Source: Falciphora oryzae (lineage: Eukaryota; Ascomycota; Sordariomycetes; Magnaporthales; Magnaporthaceae). From it: 64,000 nucleotides of DNA. Below are positions 40,290 to 51,096 of this stretch, one piece after another. The notes below the pieces were generated by a model that did not search any database, was not told where the DNA came from, and worked only from the letters and a program-made list of their open reading frames with translations. How positions within the stretch are numbered: the first letter of the stretch is position 1; the number at the start of each line of letters is the position of its first letter. The DNA lies in NCBI GenBank assembly GCA_000733355.1, contig JNVV01000008.1, positions 1 to 64,000 of the forward strand, read 5' to 3'. The position numbers were made by a program, and so were the translations under genes.

Positions 40290-42197
40290 TCAAACTCCTC
40301 CCCGCCGCAAAGCCTCCAGACTTGAAAAAACCCTCGCATTCGCGCTCCGCCTCCAGCTGTGCTCCCGCTCCCTGTTCTCCTCCTCGGTCGGCACCTCGGC
40401 GCCCGCGACCGGGATCAGGGCGAGCTTGCCGCTGGGGTCGGTGAGCGGGAACGGGACCCGGTGGCCCGGGCGGTAGCGGTTCCTCTTCCTGTCCCACCAC
40501 ACAAACTCCTTCCTCTTGCCCGAGTACAGGAGCATCCACCGGTGCTGCGGGTACTTGGGCACCTTGAGGCCGCGGCGCGGCGAGGGCGCGGGGCTGCGCC
40601 GGGCCCTGTCCATGTTCTGCTGCTCCTCGCCGGGCTCCTCCTGACGAGGCGGCTCCTCCTTCTCCTCCTCCCCCTCCTCCGGATCCTCGGCCTTCACGTC
40701 CTTCTGCACCTGGTCTCCGGCGTTTTCGCCCTTGGAAGCTGCACCGGGTGCTTTCATGCGGCGAATCTCCCCCTCCAGCTTCTCCATCCACTGCCCGGCC
40801 ATCAGCCTCAGCGCCTGGTCCTTCGCGTTTTCGCCCTGGGAGGCTGCGACCAGCGCTCGCATGTGGCGGGCCTCCTCCTCCAGCCCCTCCATCCCCAGCG
40901 CGGCAATCGACCTCAGCGCCTGGTCTTCCGCGTCCTCGAAGCGTAGTTTCCGCCGACGAGTCTCCTCGGCCAGCTGCGCAGTCGCCCCTTCGCTGCCGTT
41001 TTTCTCCTTGACCGGTGGGGGCGATCCCCTCTGTGGGCGAGGCACCCCGCCCCATCCGTCCTTCCCGACGGCAGCAGCAGCAGCGGCGGCATCGGTGCCA
41101 GAGTCCCCCGTGGCTGCCGCTGCCGCTGCCGCCGAGGCCCGGGCGCGGAGCTTGTCCGCCTCGGCGGTGGCGGTGACGGTCTCGTCGTGGGCTTTGTGGA
41201 TGAGCCGGTGCGTGTTGCGCAGCGCCGCCACCACCCGCTTCGCCCCGTGCGCCGAGAGGGGAGGAAACCTGAGGGCATCGCCGCGGGCGGTGGACTTGCC
41301 CTGCAACATGCGGACATGCTCCTCCATCCACCGGAGGCGCTTCCTCAGGCCGGGGATTCTCCGTTGGGAGCGCCTGGCGAGCCGCTGCCACTTGCGGACA
41401 TCGTCGCCGCCGCCGCCGCCGTCGTCGTCGTCGCCGCTGCTCAAGGCCTCTCTTTCGATCTCGCAAAAGACCACGTCCATCATGTGGAAACGGGCGTGGT
41501 TAGCAGCCAGAGACCACGTCCCGGGCTGGAGACTCTTGCGGTGCTCGCGGGCCGCCTCGAGCCACTTGAGCGCGCCCTGCAGTTCCTTGTTGATGTCCTT
41601 GAGCGCCTTCTGGTAGTGCTCCCTGGCCCACTCCGGGTCGCGTCGCGCGCGCGGCTCCAGGTTGGCCTTGCGCGCCCGGATGGACTTGACCATGCGCTGC
41701 TCGATCCACAGCTCCTCGGGCGTCTTTTCGTGCCAAGGAGTGCTATCGCCGTCGTTGTCGCCGCCCTCGCCGGATAGCTGCTCTCGTTTGGTGCTGAACA
41801 GCGACGTTTGGTTCTTGGTGTCGAACAGCGGCCCTTGCTTCTTCGTGCCGAATAGCGTCGTCTCTTGCTTCTTGGTGTCGGATAACGACTGCTCCTTCTC
41901 GGCGACGGGTGGCTGTTGTTTCCCACCGCCGAATGCGTCCAGCTTCGTCTCCAAGTCCGAGGAGAACGGGCTGCGAGCTTGTTGTTCGGGACGAGGCCCG
42001 CCGCCGCCGAATGGCCTCTGTTCCCCCACGCCCGGGCGGAGCGGGGGGCGGACCTGGCGTGTGGGACGCGGCGGTGGCGACCAGAAGCTCGTGCGGGGCC
42101 AGCCTCTGTCGAAGCTGCCGCCAAGCTGCGCGGCCATGGTGGTGGGGGAGGTTGTCTGATGGAGCGCTTCACGCGCCTCGTCGGCCTTCTGTGTCAT
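40290..42197 (-). CDS. Repeat-rich coiled-coil protein, function unknown
   Basis: Intronless, 635 aa from the ATG of MTQKADEA at 42197; the longer frame opens on GTG. No family recognised. Order: a Gly/Pro/Arg-rich N-terminus; four short tandem units of the form F-x-T-K-[KN]-Q-x-x-L (DNA about 41783-41890); a charged helical section; an acidic Asp/Gly run; an Arg-rich helix; an Ala-rich stretch; then two full and one partial copy of a ~38-residue repeat ending in AAS-x-GENA (DNA about 40705-40935). An acidic Glu run and a conserved-looking C-terminus with WMLLYSGKRKEFVWWDRKRNRYRPGH in part complete it. The even frame and absence of stops support coding. Nuclear location is plausible from the basic clusters. 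Confidence 0.75.
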   Translation of the reverse strand: MTQKADEAREALHQTTSPTTMAAQLGGSFDRGWPRTSFWSPPPRPTRQVRPPLRPGVGEQRPFGGGGPRPEQQARSPFSSDLETKLDAFGGGKQQPPVAEKEQSLSDTKKQETTLFGTKKQGPLFDTKNQTSLFSTKREQLSGEGGDNDGDSTPWHEKTPEELWIEQRMVKSIRARKANLEPRARRDPEWAREHYQKALKDINKELQGALKWLEAAREHRKSLQPGTWSLAANHARFHMMDVVFCEIEREALSSGDDDDGGGGGDDVRKWQRLARRSQRRIPGLRKRLRWMEEHVRMLQGKSTARGDALRFPPLSAHGAKRVVAALRNTHRLIHKAHDETVTATAEADKLRARASAAAAAAATGDSGTDAAAAAAAVGKDGWGGVPRPQRGSPPPVKEKNGSEGATAQLAEETRRRKLRFEDAEDQALRSIAALGMEGLEEEARHMRALVAASQGENAKDQALRLMAGQWMEKLEGEIRRMKAPGAASKGENAGDQVQKDVKAEDPEEGEEEKEEPPRQEEPGEEQQNMDRARRSPAPSPRRGLKVPKYPQHRWMLLYSGKRKEFVWWDRKRNRYRPGHRVPFPLTDPSGKLALIPVAGAEVPTEEENREREHSWRRSANARVFSSLEALRRGGV

Positions 42198-44844
42198 TAT
42201 CGGAGAAGGGCGCGTTATGGCTCTTGAGAAGTATGTCAAAGTTGAGGCTTCAAAAAGTTCAACTAGCCGAAGTAGACGGTCGAATAGGTAGTACACAAGA
42301 GCAGTTGCTTCTCCCGCCCCGATCGTTCAAGACAACCTATGGCACTTATAACCATGATCACTCAACACCCCGCATACGCCCCGTTGTGTGACAGCTGTTG
42401 AGGACAAAGAACACCGAGGGGGGTTGCTGTCCTGATTCCGGAGCTGTGGCAGACACCTTTGTGCATCCAATCCTCATCCAGGCCGGATCCGGGAGCCTAA
42501 GAGGGCCAATAGGCGCGCGGCCGGATGGTAAAGGCGACCTGTTTTGGGTACCTGCGGGCTGCCCTTTGTTACTACGGCCAGTTGAGGCCAGCCACATGCA
42601 ATGTCCGCTGCACATCACAGGGTATCGGAGACAGGTACGATTCAAGGGTTCAGCCGAAAGCGACTACAAAAAGTTGGCTTGGAGACCATACGGTATCCCC
42701 TCAAAGTTGGTTGATTTGGGACTTGCAGAGGCGAAGCGATAACAGCTCGCTTTCCACCCGTCAGTTAAACCATTTCGTTTTCCACTAATACATTTTACCA
42801 TCTAAGAATGCCCCTTGAAGATGGTGCAAAACGTACGAACTGGTAGAGACGAAATGGTTCGACTGACAGGTGGAAAGCGAAAAAACTATGACGGCCGAAC
42901 AATTCTCGATTCCAAGAGACTAAAAAACAGGATTTCGGAAGTCAAAGGAGGAATAGTTCAGAAGGAAAATGGATAGAATAAAGGAGAAAGGAATAGGAGT
43001 TCGGAAACGCTCGAGGGGAGGGCACCTCCAAATAAACCTCTTGAGGGTGATGGTCTTGTGCCAAAAAGTAGGCACAGTACCTACCTCTAGTCTAGTGGTA
43101 GGGACATGAGCTGGCCCTAACGTGGAATCGGCCCGACAAGCCTGACCTAGGAAGCCAGCCCTGGATCTGTCTCATCCCTGACGACAAGTCAAGGGACCAA
43201 GAGCAAGGGCAGGAAGCCCACCCTAGACGCCAAGACGCGTAGGCGTGGGCTAGACCATCACTCCCATTCCGGAGCACATCCCGCCCAGCCTTTGCAGGAG
43301 CCCAAGGGAGCATTTCCCCTCCGAGGACGAGACGATATCAGTTATCAGCTAGTGGCTGAGACCGGAAGTGGGCAAGCCTCTCTTGGAATAGGAATGGGAA
43401 CAGGAAAATACATAGGAATGAAAAAGAGATATTAATAAAAAAGAAATTGGAATAGGAAGGCGACGGCAAATGCTTTCCGTCTGCGGCCTTGACAAAGGGG
43501 ATATCGGGATGTTCTAAACGTGATCGCACTGTACCACTTGGTAACAAAGCCACGGTGCAGAATTCGGGTCGCATTCCAAGTTTGTCCCGGACGGAAAAAG
43601 AGTAGATCCTAGCTGGTTGAGGTTGTCGTCCAGGCTCGGCATCTTTCAGCCCTCTGCTTCTGTCAGTGAATCTTTCTCGTCTGCTCGTATGCATGTCAAC
43701 ATGATTTACCTGTGATGAGCTCCCTGGGGTGGTGGTGGGCTGGGTTTAGAAGTCTCACGTGGTCCCATTATATATTCTTCGAGCTGTACGTCGCTCGGAG
43801 GTTTGAGGTTCCGTAGGGTGTCGGGAGCCATAAAGCCAACTCGCTAGGCCCTGGTGAAAATTCGCATCGAGACGATGATCAAGAACCGAGTTTGACAAGG
43901 CAGCATTAGGCATGCATCCTCAGTCCTCCGCCGTCAATTACGCCTGTCGCTATCATGGCCTGATTCGTCTGATGAATGCCGTCATTTCTGTCGTCATCTT
44001 GGGTGAGGTTCAAGGGTTGGGCAAGGCGTGTGCTGATGTTCACTGAAGCAAGGCGAAATTGCGAGCGCTTTATGGCTGAAAGAGTCCTCGAACTGATGAT
44101 GCTGGCGAGAACAAGAGCGACGGCAATGACGCCCCAGGTCCGCGGACAGAGCATTGGTGGCTACGCAGATGCCCCATTCCAACCCCTCTTTGCTGTTCAG
44201 TGCTCTCCCCTTGTGTTGCTTGAAGATGGTGCCAATAGCAGAATCGGGAAAAACGGTCCTAGTAGCCGAAGACGACGAGATAGAAAGATATAATCGTACA
44301 GTTGGGTCCCTTGTTTTTGTGCTTTTCTTGCTGTAGTTGGTGAGCTTTGCTGCATCACCGCCTCGTTAACTGACGATTCCGATGTCCGATATCCGATTTC
44401 TGCGTGAACAATCCAAATGGGTGAGGGGTGATGAGGAGCGGTGCCTCCCAGATCGCCAGCTGACCAGTTTCGTTATTCCGCCGTGTTTTTGTTGCATTAA
44501 AAGGAGATATAGAGAGAGTTACTGGGGTACCGGCCAGCAAGAACGATGACCGTTTGCGACAAGCCGTCCATGTGTAAGGCAGCAAGTAGCAGGGCGACCA
44601 GGTCGGGATTCTAGTTGTGGCCGAAATCAAGCAAAACGCAATAAATGAAAACTCAGGTGGTGGTGAGGTGACGAGAAAGCCGCTGCCGATGAAGCTTGTC
44701 GCAAGAAGTCGAATAACTCCAGAAGGCAAGTTTTGGATATCTGATTTGCCCCCTTTGCGCCCGCGGTACAAACATAAGAGAAGTGTTCCTACATTAAGTC
44801 AAATTGTCGATGTCGTGATTGTCACCAGAGCCGGAAGCCAGAGC
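42198..44844. other. Gene-free region, 2.65 kb
   Basis: No gene is supported. It contains the 134-bp inverted-repeat element (listed), purine-rich GGAATA-type tracts near 42940-43010 and 43380-43460, and a tRNA-like A-box sequence (TAGTCTAGTGGTAGGG) near 43087-43105 without a convincing B box. A 138-codon minus-strand frame at 44355-44771 lies just beyond the Tra2-like stop and is more likely its 3' UTR. Confidence 0.5.
42747..42880. repeat. Short element with 31-bp imperfect inverted repeats (MITE-like or hairpin)
   Basis: The left arm 42748-42778 and the right arm 42849-42879 match in inverted orientation at 28 of 31 positions; one further base pair can be added at the outer end. All three mismatches are transitions. 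The arms begin CGCTTTCCACC and end ACCATTTCGT, around a ~70-base centre with no open frame. No obvious target-site duplication flanks it. It may be a MITE remnant or a locus giving a hairpin transcript. It sits in the largest gene-poor gap on this side of the window. Confidence 0.7.
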
Positions 44845-46370
44845 TTAGCGGCGGTCAGATACTGTGGAAAATTCCAATGTCAGTTTTGTGCACTCGCAAC
44901 ACGAGCGAAGGAGCGGCACGGGAGAGCGACATACCGTAATCGCCGCGAGGGCCATCGTAACCGCCAGCCGGGGGAGGATCACGGGAGCGCGGGCCTTCAC
45001 GGTCGCGATCGAAGCGCTCGCGCTCACGATCCACAGGCGGGCGCCTGTCGTCACGGGGACCACCAAAGCGGTCGCGCTCGTCGCGGTAGCGATCAGAGCG
45101 GTATCCGTCGTCACGGTCGCGACGACCGTAACCGCGGTCATCACGAGGAGGCGGGCCACCGTTGCGGTCGTAGCCACGGTCATCACGGTAGCCGCCGCCA
45201 CGAGGCTCGCGGTCATCATAGCGGCGATCGTAGCCGCGGTACCGGTAGGGGTCGTCACGACCGCCGTAGCCGCCACCGCCACGACGACGGTCGTCGAAAC
45301 GGCCGCCGCGGCCGCCGCCACCACCACGCTCGCCCTCTGAGTTGTTCAAGAAGGAAAATGTCAGCCGTGGTGTCTGGTTCTACTCGACAGCAGCCGTCGC
45401 ACCGAAACGCGTCTGTCAGGGAAACGGAAAGGGTATGCATATCATCTTACCTCGCTTCGGCGGGCCAAAGTACTTGCCCGGAGTGGGCGTACGCGGGCGG
45501 TTGCGGCGGGCCTTCTCGATGCTGAGAGTGCGACCCTCGATCACCTCGCCCTGCAGGCCCTCAATGGCAGCGTCGGCCTGCTCGGTGGTGACCATCTTGA
45601 CGAAGCCGAAGCCACGCGACTCCTGGGTGTGGGGGTCGCGCATGATCTGGCACTTCTCGACCTCACCATACTTCTCGAACATGCGCGTGACCTCGGCTTC
45701 AACGAGGCGCGGGTGAATGCCAGTCACGAAAAGGTTGGAGCCAGGGTTGTAGGCACCGGCCGACTCCTTGCGGTCGTCATCATCCTTGGGGACCGAGCTG
45801 TTGTGAGGCGAGGGTGAGGGCGATGTTAGCCGAGAGTAGCGAAGACGAGACGAAGGCGAAAGTGGCGGCAACAGAGCCAAACACGCTCTGGAGGAGTCGC
45901 GGCGTCTGCGACAAGGTAATGGTCATAGGTGCATGTGCTGAATAAGGTGAAGACTTGCCGGTCGCCATTGCTGGGAGAAGCCGAGCGGCGGCGTTCGACC
46001 ACGTCGTCATTGCGAGGCGAGGCGCTGCGGCGATCGTCGTAGTTACGAGGAGGCTCGTCTGTTCGTTGGAGGATGTGTCAGAATACAAGTCGTCAATCGA
46101 GTCGCACGTGCTGGGTGATGTGGTGTCGCAAATGATCGATGAGGATAACGGTTGCATTGCCCGGATCGCGCGACGCGTCTCGAAGCAAATAAGGGTGATG
46201 TGACGACGATGTGAGGATGATATCGGTGGAGGGCGCCAGCGGCTTATGCAAGGTCGATTTCTTCTCGGTGCGAAACGCGTGAAGAAAAAAAAAAATACTA
46301 GGGATGGAGAGCACGCACCCTCGAAACGGTCGCCATTCGCGGCTTCGTAGTCCATCGAAGTGGTGGCCAT
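44845..46370 (-). CDS. Tra2-like RRM and RGG/RD splicing factor
   Basis: RNA-binding protein resembling transformer-2 SR-like factors, acting in pre-mRNA splicing in the nucleus. Model: exons 46319-46370, 45959-46058, 45451-45797, 44935-45336 and 44861-44845; 918 nt, 305 aa. Exon 2 encodes an Arg/Ser-rich piece with SASP motifs. Exon 3 holds a single RRM with RNP2 LFVTGI and RNP1 RGFGFVKM, followed by the linker RTPTPGKYFGPPK, characteristic of Tra2. Exon 4 is a long Gly/Arg/Asp/Tyr low-complexity domain. The last exon encodes only a few residues (SDRR). Intron 2 starts with GC (CG/GCAAGT) and ends CAG, a GC-AG intron; the other introns are GT-AG. Intron 1 is comparatively long (260 nt). A multi-intron layout with a non-GT donor could allow autoregulated splicing, known for SR proteins (inference here). 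Confidence 0.9.
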
Positions 46371-48313
46371 GATTGCGTGAGACGCGTGCCGGTCTTCTTG
46401 TCTGTTTGGTTGTCGGTGTTCTTCAAAGACGGGATTGCGGCTGGTCGTCGCGCGCTGTCTCTTTCTCTAGCAGCGAGGCGAGGCTGATGAGGCTTTCGGT
46501 TTGTGGCAGAGCAAACCAACCTGGAGGCAGAGCCGCAGGCGAGAAGACAATGAGGAGCCTGCAAAGTGGGTACTTCTTAGCTAAGACGGGTCCAGGAGGG
46601 CCCAGCGGGCAAGCCGAGCGAGCGACTGACTCCAGATTCAATGCAAGAGTGGTCGGGGAGGGCAGTCAGGGGAACGGTTTCTTTTAAAATGTGGGTAATT
46701 GCGCACCTCGAGGGATCCGGATCGAGATAGATTCACGATGCTTGGGCTGGCGGCGGAGGAGAGTTTGGGGGTCGGAAAAGCGTTGGGGAAAATGAAAGCG
46801 GAAGGGAGAAAAGGAAAAGGACAGACAGCCCTAGACGCTGCACGAGATTCTTGTGCGCGCACGACAAGCGACCAAGCCAGACGCCTTCTTTTTCCGCTCT
46901 GAGGCTGGGCGAAAAGAGACTACCGACCTGTTTTGCCTGGGTCGCCTTGGATGAAAAAAAAAAAAAAAAAAAAAAAAGTAATAATAAGCACCGAGGCTGC
47001 CGTATGGGGACTAGCGCTGCCTCGCTAATTTGCAGGCGACATCCCGTGTTGGTCGACTTTTCTGCTGCGGTCACAGAACGGGGTTCATCTCGCTCGGCGA
47101 CGAAAACGGCAAGGCGCTCTGCATCGGGGCTCGTCTGCTCGTGCAAGCGGCACCAACAAGAACGCTATCGGGCAGGCTGTCGACAAATGACAGGTATGGC
47201 CCTGCAGGCTCGACATGGACCCCTGGCCATCTCGAGCACTCACTGGCCCAGAAGCCATCCGCTGCTGCAGGGCGCGACCGACACTTGATGCAGTCCCCAA
47301 GGCAGCAGCAGCAGCGGCGCCGTTGGCCAGACAGAATCGTCGATGCCGTGCCACCAAAAGCACGCTTGGTGCGGGCAGCTCGAAATGAGGAGATTCGGAA
47401 AACTTTTCGCCGTCACACAGCGAGTCGCGATGGCGGTTGCACCGCAGGACAGCTGGGCGAGGCTCAAACAGGCCAACCAAGCAAGTCCAGGTGGCTCGGA
47501 TGCATTGTGCGACACTAACAGAGGCAGCGGCGGCGACGGGCAGCTGCATGCGATATATTTGTAACGCGAGCGAACTATGTGAAGCTGCGGGGGTATATCA
47601 TGAAATCATTTTGTACTCCCTAGAAATGTGACGTTTTGGTTCCCCGCCATCCAGTCGAGCCAGTCAACCTACCGGTTCATCAGTGGACTCGATCGTGTCT
47701 GCGATCCGAACCTGATTGGCCTGCGTTATCTTTGATAGCCTGCCCTGCCGGTCCCCTCGACAGCCCAGACGGGAACAGCATGTTCGACCGAGGAGGTCCG
47801 ATCACGGCGCACAGTGAGTGCCCTTGAAACCGGCGCCCGGCCCGGCCCCGAACTACGAAAGGCCGTGGGACGGATCCACAGCCTCCCGAGAAAACCCCGC
47901 GGCCCTTGGGGCAGTGGGGTTTGGGTGGGATGAGGGGATAAAGGAAACAGGATCGAGGCTGTTCGGGAGGGCGTGTGCAGCTCGTACGTAATGATGCTGT
48001 CGAGTCTCGACAGTGGGGTGGAGTCTCTGGAACAATTCGTGATATGGATGGCTGCTTGACGTCCAGTGCTGGTGCCGTCCGTCAAAGCCACCGCCAGTTC
48101 ACAGCGCTCCTGAGACGACGCCCCGCCGCCTGAGCTGAATCAACTCGTCCCCATCAGAGCCCGGACAGTATCAGTTCCGTAGGGCCGTGGGCACTGCTGA
48201 GGAGTCATATCTATCGGAATAGACGTATATCTATAATTTCCAGTTTTGCACGACCCAAAACCTCGCTTTGAATCATCACCACTTACCCACGCTCCCATAC
48301 TCAGCTGCCCAAG
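46371..48313. other. Intergenic, 1.9 kb, divergent promoter region
   Basis: Between the Tra2-like gene (minus) and the gamma-glutamyltransferase-like gene (plus). Includes an A-run of 23 at about 46955-46977. Overlapping frames of up to 160 codons (46851-47549) exist on both strands without domains. No gene called. Confidence 0.5.
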
Positions 48314-50425
48314 ATGCCCCTCACCACGCCATCGGTGTACCCGCCGCCATCCGAGGTCCTGCAAAAGTTTGCCAGCCGGAGGAGTGTCGTGCACAGCACC
48401 AAAGGCATCGTGGCGTGCACACAGCCTCTGGCGGCAAAATGCGGCATAGATATCTTGAACGCCGGAGGAAACGCGGCTGTGAGTGATCGCGGGATATCGC
48501 CATCCTCTCAAAATAAAAACAAAAAAAAACAAAAATCTGACTGACCGATAATATGCACAACATAGGATGCCGCTGTTGCAGTTGGTAAGATTTACAGTAA
48601 CACAGTAACCATTCAGAGTGCATGTTGACTAACAACAACAGCGGCTGGCATGAACATGACGGAGCCGTGCTCGACCGGCATCGGCGGCGACATGTTCTGC
48701 CTCTACTACGACGCCGCCTCGGGCAAGGTCTCGGCGCTCAACGGGTCCGGCCGCTCGGGAGCCAAGTGCACCCTCGAGGCCGTCCGCAAGTCGCTCGGCC
48801 TCCCCGAGGGCGGCAAGTCCGGCGAGATCCCCGCCTCCAGCGCCCACGCCGTCACCGTGCCAGGGGCCGCCGCTGGCTGGGCCGACACCGTGGAGCGCTT
48901 CGGGAGTGGGAAGTTGAGCCTCGCCCAGATCCTCGCCCCGGCCATCGATCTCGGCGAGAAGGGCTTCCCCGTGTCTGAAATCACTGCACACGCCGTAAGT
49001 AAATCTCTCCTTTCCACCGAGCCGCAGTATATATCCAGCCAGGCCCGAGGATAAAAAGAATGAGAAATGGCTTAAAAAAAACCCCCCCAATACCAGTGGC
49101 GGCAATCCGAGAAGCGCCTCCGCCAAGCATCTCCAAACTTTGCCGAGATGCTCAAGGCAGACCCCAGCGCCCCAGACGGCGTCCGGGCCCCGAGGCCAGG
49201 CGACATTGTCAAGCTGCCCAACCTGGCCCGCACCTTCCGCACCCTGGCCGAGGAGGGCAAGAAGGGCTTCTACACGGGCAGGATAGCCGAGGAGATCGTC
49301 AAGATCCTCAAGGACCAGGGCGGCCTCCTCGAGCTCGACGACCTCAAGCACCACCTCGACGTGGGCAGCGAGCCCGTCGACCCCATCTCCATCAAGTTCA
49401 CCGCCCAGGGCGCTGCTGCCTCATCCGCCAGCGGCGGCGACGGCAACGACGGCAAGGGGGAGCCGGGCCTCGAGGTCTGGGAGCACCCGCCCAACGGGCA
49501 GGGCATCGTGGCGCTGATGGCGCTGGGCATCATCCAGGAGCTGGAGCGCGCGGGGCGGATCCCCACTTTCGAGTCCGCCGACCACAACTCGGCGGCGTAC
49601 CTGCACGTCATCATCGAGGCGCTGCGCATCGCCTTCGCCGACGCCTCGTGGTTCGTCACGGACCCAAACGTCGTCAAGGTGCCGTCCGCGGGGCTCGTCT
49701 CGAGCGCCTACCTGGCCGAGCGCGCCAAGCTGTTCGACCCGGCCAGGGCCTCGACGGGGCAGCACCACGGCGACCCGTCCAAGCACGACTTCCCCTCGCC
49801 CGCGCTCCGGAGCAGCGACACCGTCTACTTCGCCGTGTCCGACTCCCAGGGCAACGCCATCTCCTTCATCAACTCCAACTACAGCGGCTTCGGCACGTCC
49901 ATCATCCCCAGGGGGTGCGGCTTCACGCTGCAGAACAGGGGGTCCAACTTCAGCCTGAACCCGGACCACCCCAACGTCCTGGCTGGCCGCAAGCGCCCGT
50001 ACCACACCATCATCCCGGGCCTGGTGACCAACGCGGCCGACGGGAGCCTGCACTCGGTCTTTGGCGTCATGGGCGGCTTCATGCAGCCGCAGGGCCACGT
50101 GCAGACGCTGCTGGGCCAGGTCGTCGGCGGCCTGAACCCGCAGCAGGCTCTGGACGCGCCGCGCGTCTGCATTGGGGCCGGCATGCCGGACGAGGACACG
50201 GGAAAACTGGGTGATGACGTCGTTTACGTCGAAGAGGGAATGCCGCAGGAGACGGTTGAGGGCCTCAAGAAGCTCGGTCACAACGTCGTGCTTGCCACAA
50301 ACTTTGGCAGGTCCCAGTTCGGGCGCGGCCAGATCATCAGGTACACCCTCGACCCGGTCGATAAAACCGGCTTGTGGTCCGCCGGGAGCGACCTCCGCGG
50401 GGACGGTGCGGCGTACCCCGCGTGA
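48314..50425 (+). CDS. Gamma-glutamyltransferase-family hydrolase (YwrD-like)
   Basis: Ntn-hydrolase of the GGT family, probably a glutathione or gamma-glutamyl amide hydrolase. Model: exons 48314-48478, 48566-48584 (19 nt), 48642-48994 and 49097-50425; 1866 nt, 621 aa. The tiny second exon restores the family motif AADAAVAVAAGMNMTEPCSTGIGGD; without it the N-terminal block is broken. The autocatalytic Thr is expected at T421 in SSDTVYFAVSD, followed by GNAISFINSNYSGFG. This matches the bacterial YwrD-type branch better than classical vacuolar GGT, whose motif has TTH. The conserved RPYHTIIPG and MGGFMQPQGHVQ blocks are present. There is no signal peptide or membrane anchor, so it is probably cytosolic, unlike yeast Ecm38. 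Frame and phases are consistent. Confidence 0.92.
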
Positions 50426-51096
50426 TGAGAGAGGTTGGTTGGTTGGTGGCGACAGGCAAATCAAATACCAGACAGAAAGAGAAAAAAAAAAAATAGCTAG
50501 AAAAAAAGTGCAAAAGCTCACTGGGCCACCAGGGTGGCCCAGCTACGAAACCCGGTTTCCCGTTTGTGGGAAGATGGGCTTACCAAGCCCTTATCTTTCA
50601 AACCGAGTGCCCTCTACCACCAGGAACTTTATACCTGAAAACAGGACACCTGACAACACTCGTACTCGAACTCGCGACGTGGGTGTACTATGCCTCACGC
50701 GTGGAAGGGTGTCGGGCGAGCCGTGCTCTACCCCACTCGACCACTCCGTTTGCCGCGGGAGCTTGTTGAAGGGACTGCACCTGCCCGGGTTGATAAGGGC
50801 CCCCCTCGGAGCACACCGCCCACCGCTGGCTGGCAACGAGGTGGGTGGTGGGCGGCGCCAGCCGGCTCATTGACCAAACAATAGCATGGGACGAAAAGAG
50901 GCAGCTAGAGCCCGCACGTGAGGTCTCCCATTTAGCTTTCAAGCTTCACATTTCTATGACAGAGGAACGGAGCCCAACGTCGCTATTGTACAGAATTAGT
51001 TTAACCCGCCTGGAAGAAAAGATTGTCGTACATTCGTAGCCCGCCGCTCTGGCCTCTTTTGTATTCATTTCTTTATATTCCCTTCTCTATTCCCTC
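50426..51096. other. Intergenic, 0.67 kb, with palindrome and tRNA-like boxes
   Basis: Between convergent genes. Contains A-runs just after the GGT-like stop, the palindrome listed below, and on the minus strand a stretch with an A-box-like TGGTCGAGTGGGG (about 50737-50749) and a B-box-like GAGTTCGAGTAC (about 50660-50671). The T-arm does not fold, so it is not an intact tRNA; a tRNA pseudogene or tRNA-derived SINE fragment is possible. Confidence 0.4.
50521..50542. repeat. 22-bp near-perfect palindrome
   Basis: Two perfect 10-base arms, CTGGGCCACC and GGTGGCCCAG, are separated by two bases. It lies about 100 bases downstream of the GGT-like stop, directly after A-runs. It could mark the end of a repeat fragment or form a strong hairpin in the transcript. 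Confidence 0.75.

Noticed and set aside
40237..41466. 409-codon minus-strand frame overlapping the coiled-coil gene in another frame
   Set aside because: Arg/Gly/Pro low complexity produced by reading the repeats out of frame; shares no start context and is shorter than the main frame.
44355..44771. 138-codon minus-strand frame downstream of the Tra2-like stop
   Set aside because: No domain, ordinary chance length in this DNA, and position fits the 3' UTR of the Tra2-like gene.
46851..47549. Overlapping frames of 145-162 codons upstream of the GGT-like gene
   Set aside because: Several frames on both strands cover the same DNA with no domain or splice logic.
49421..50521. 366-codon minus-strand frame opposite the GGT-like gene
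   Set aside because: Overlaps conserved Ntn-hydrolase exons and has no domain of its own.
50600..50760. An intact tRNA gene on the minus strand
   Set aside because: A-box and B-box words are present but the T-arm and acceptor stems do not pair.
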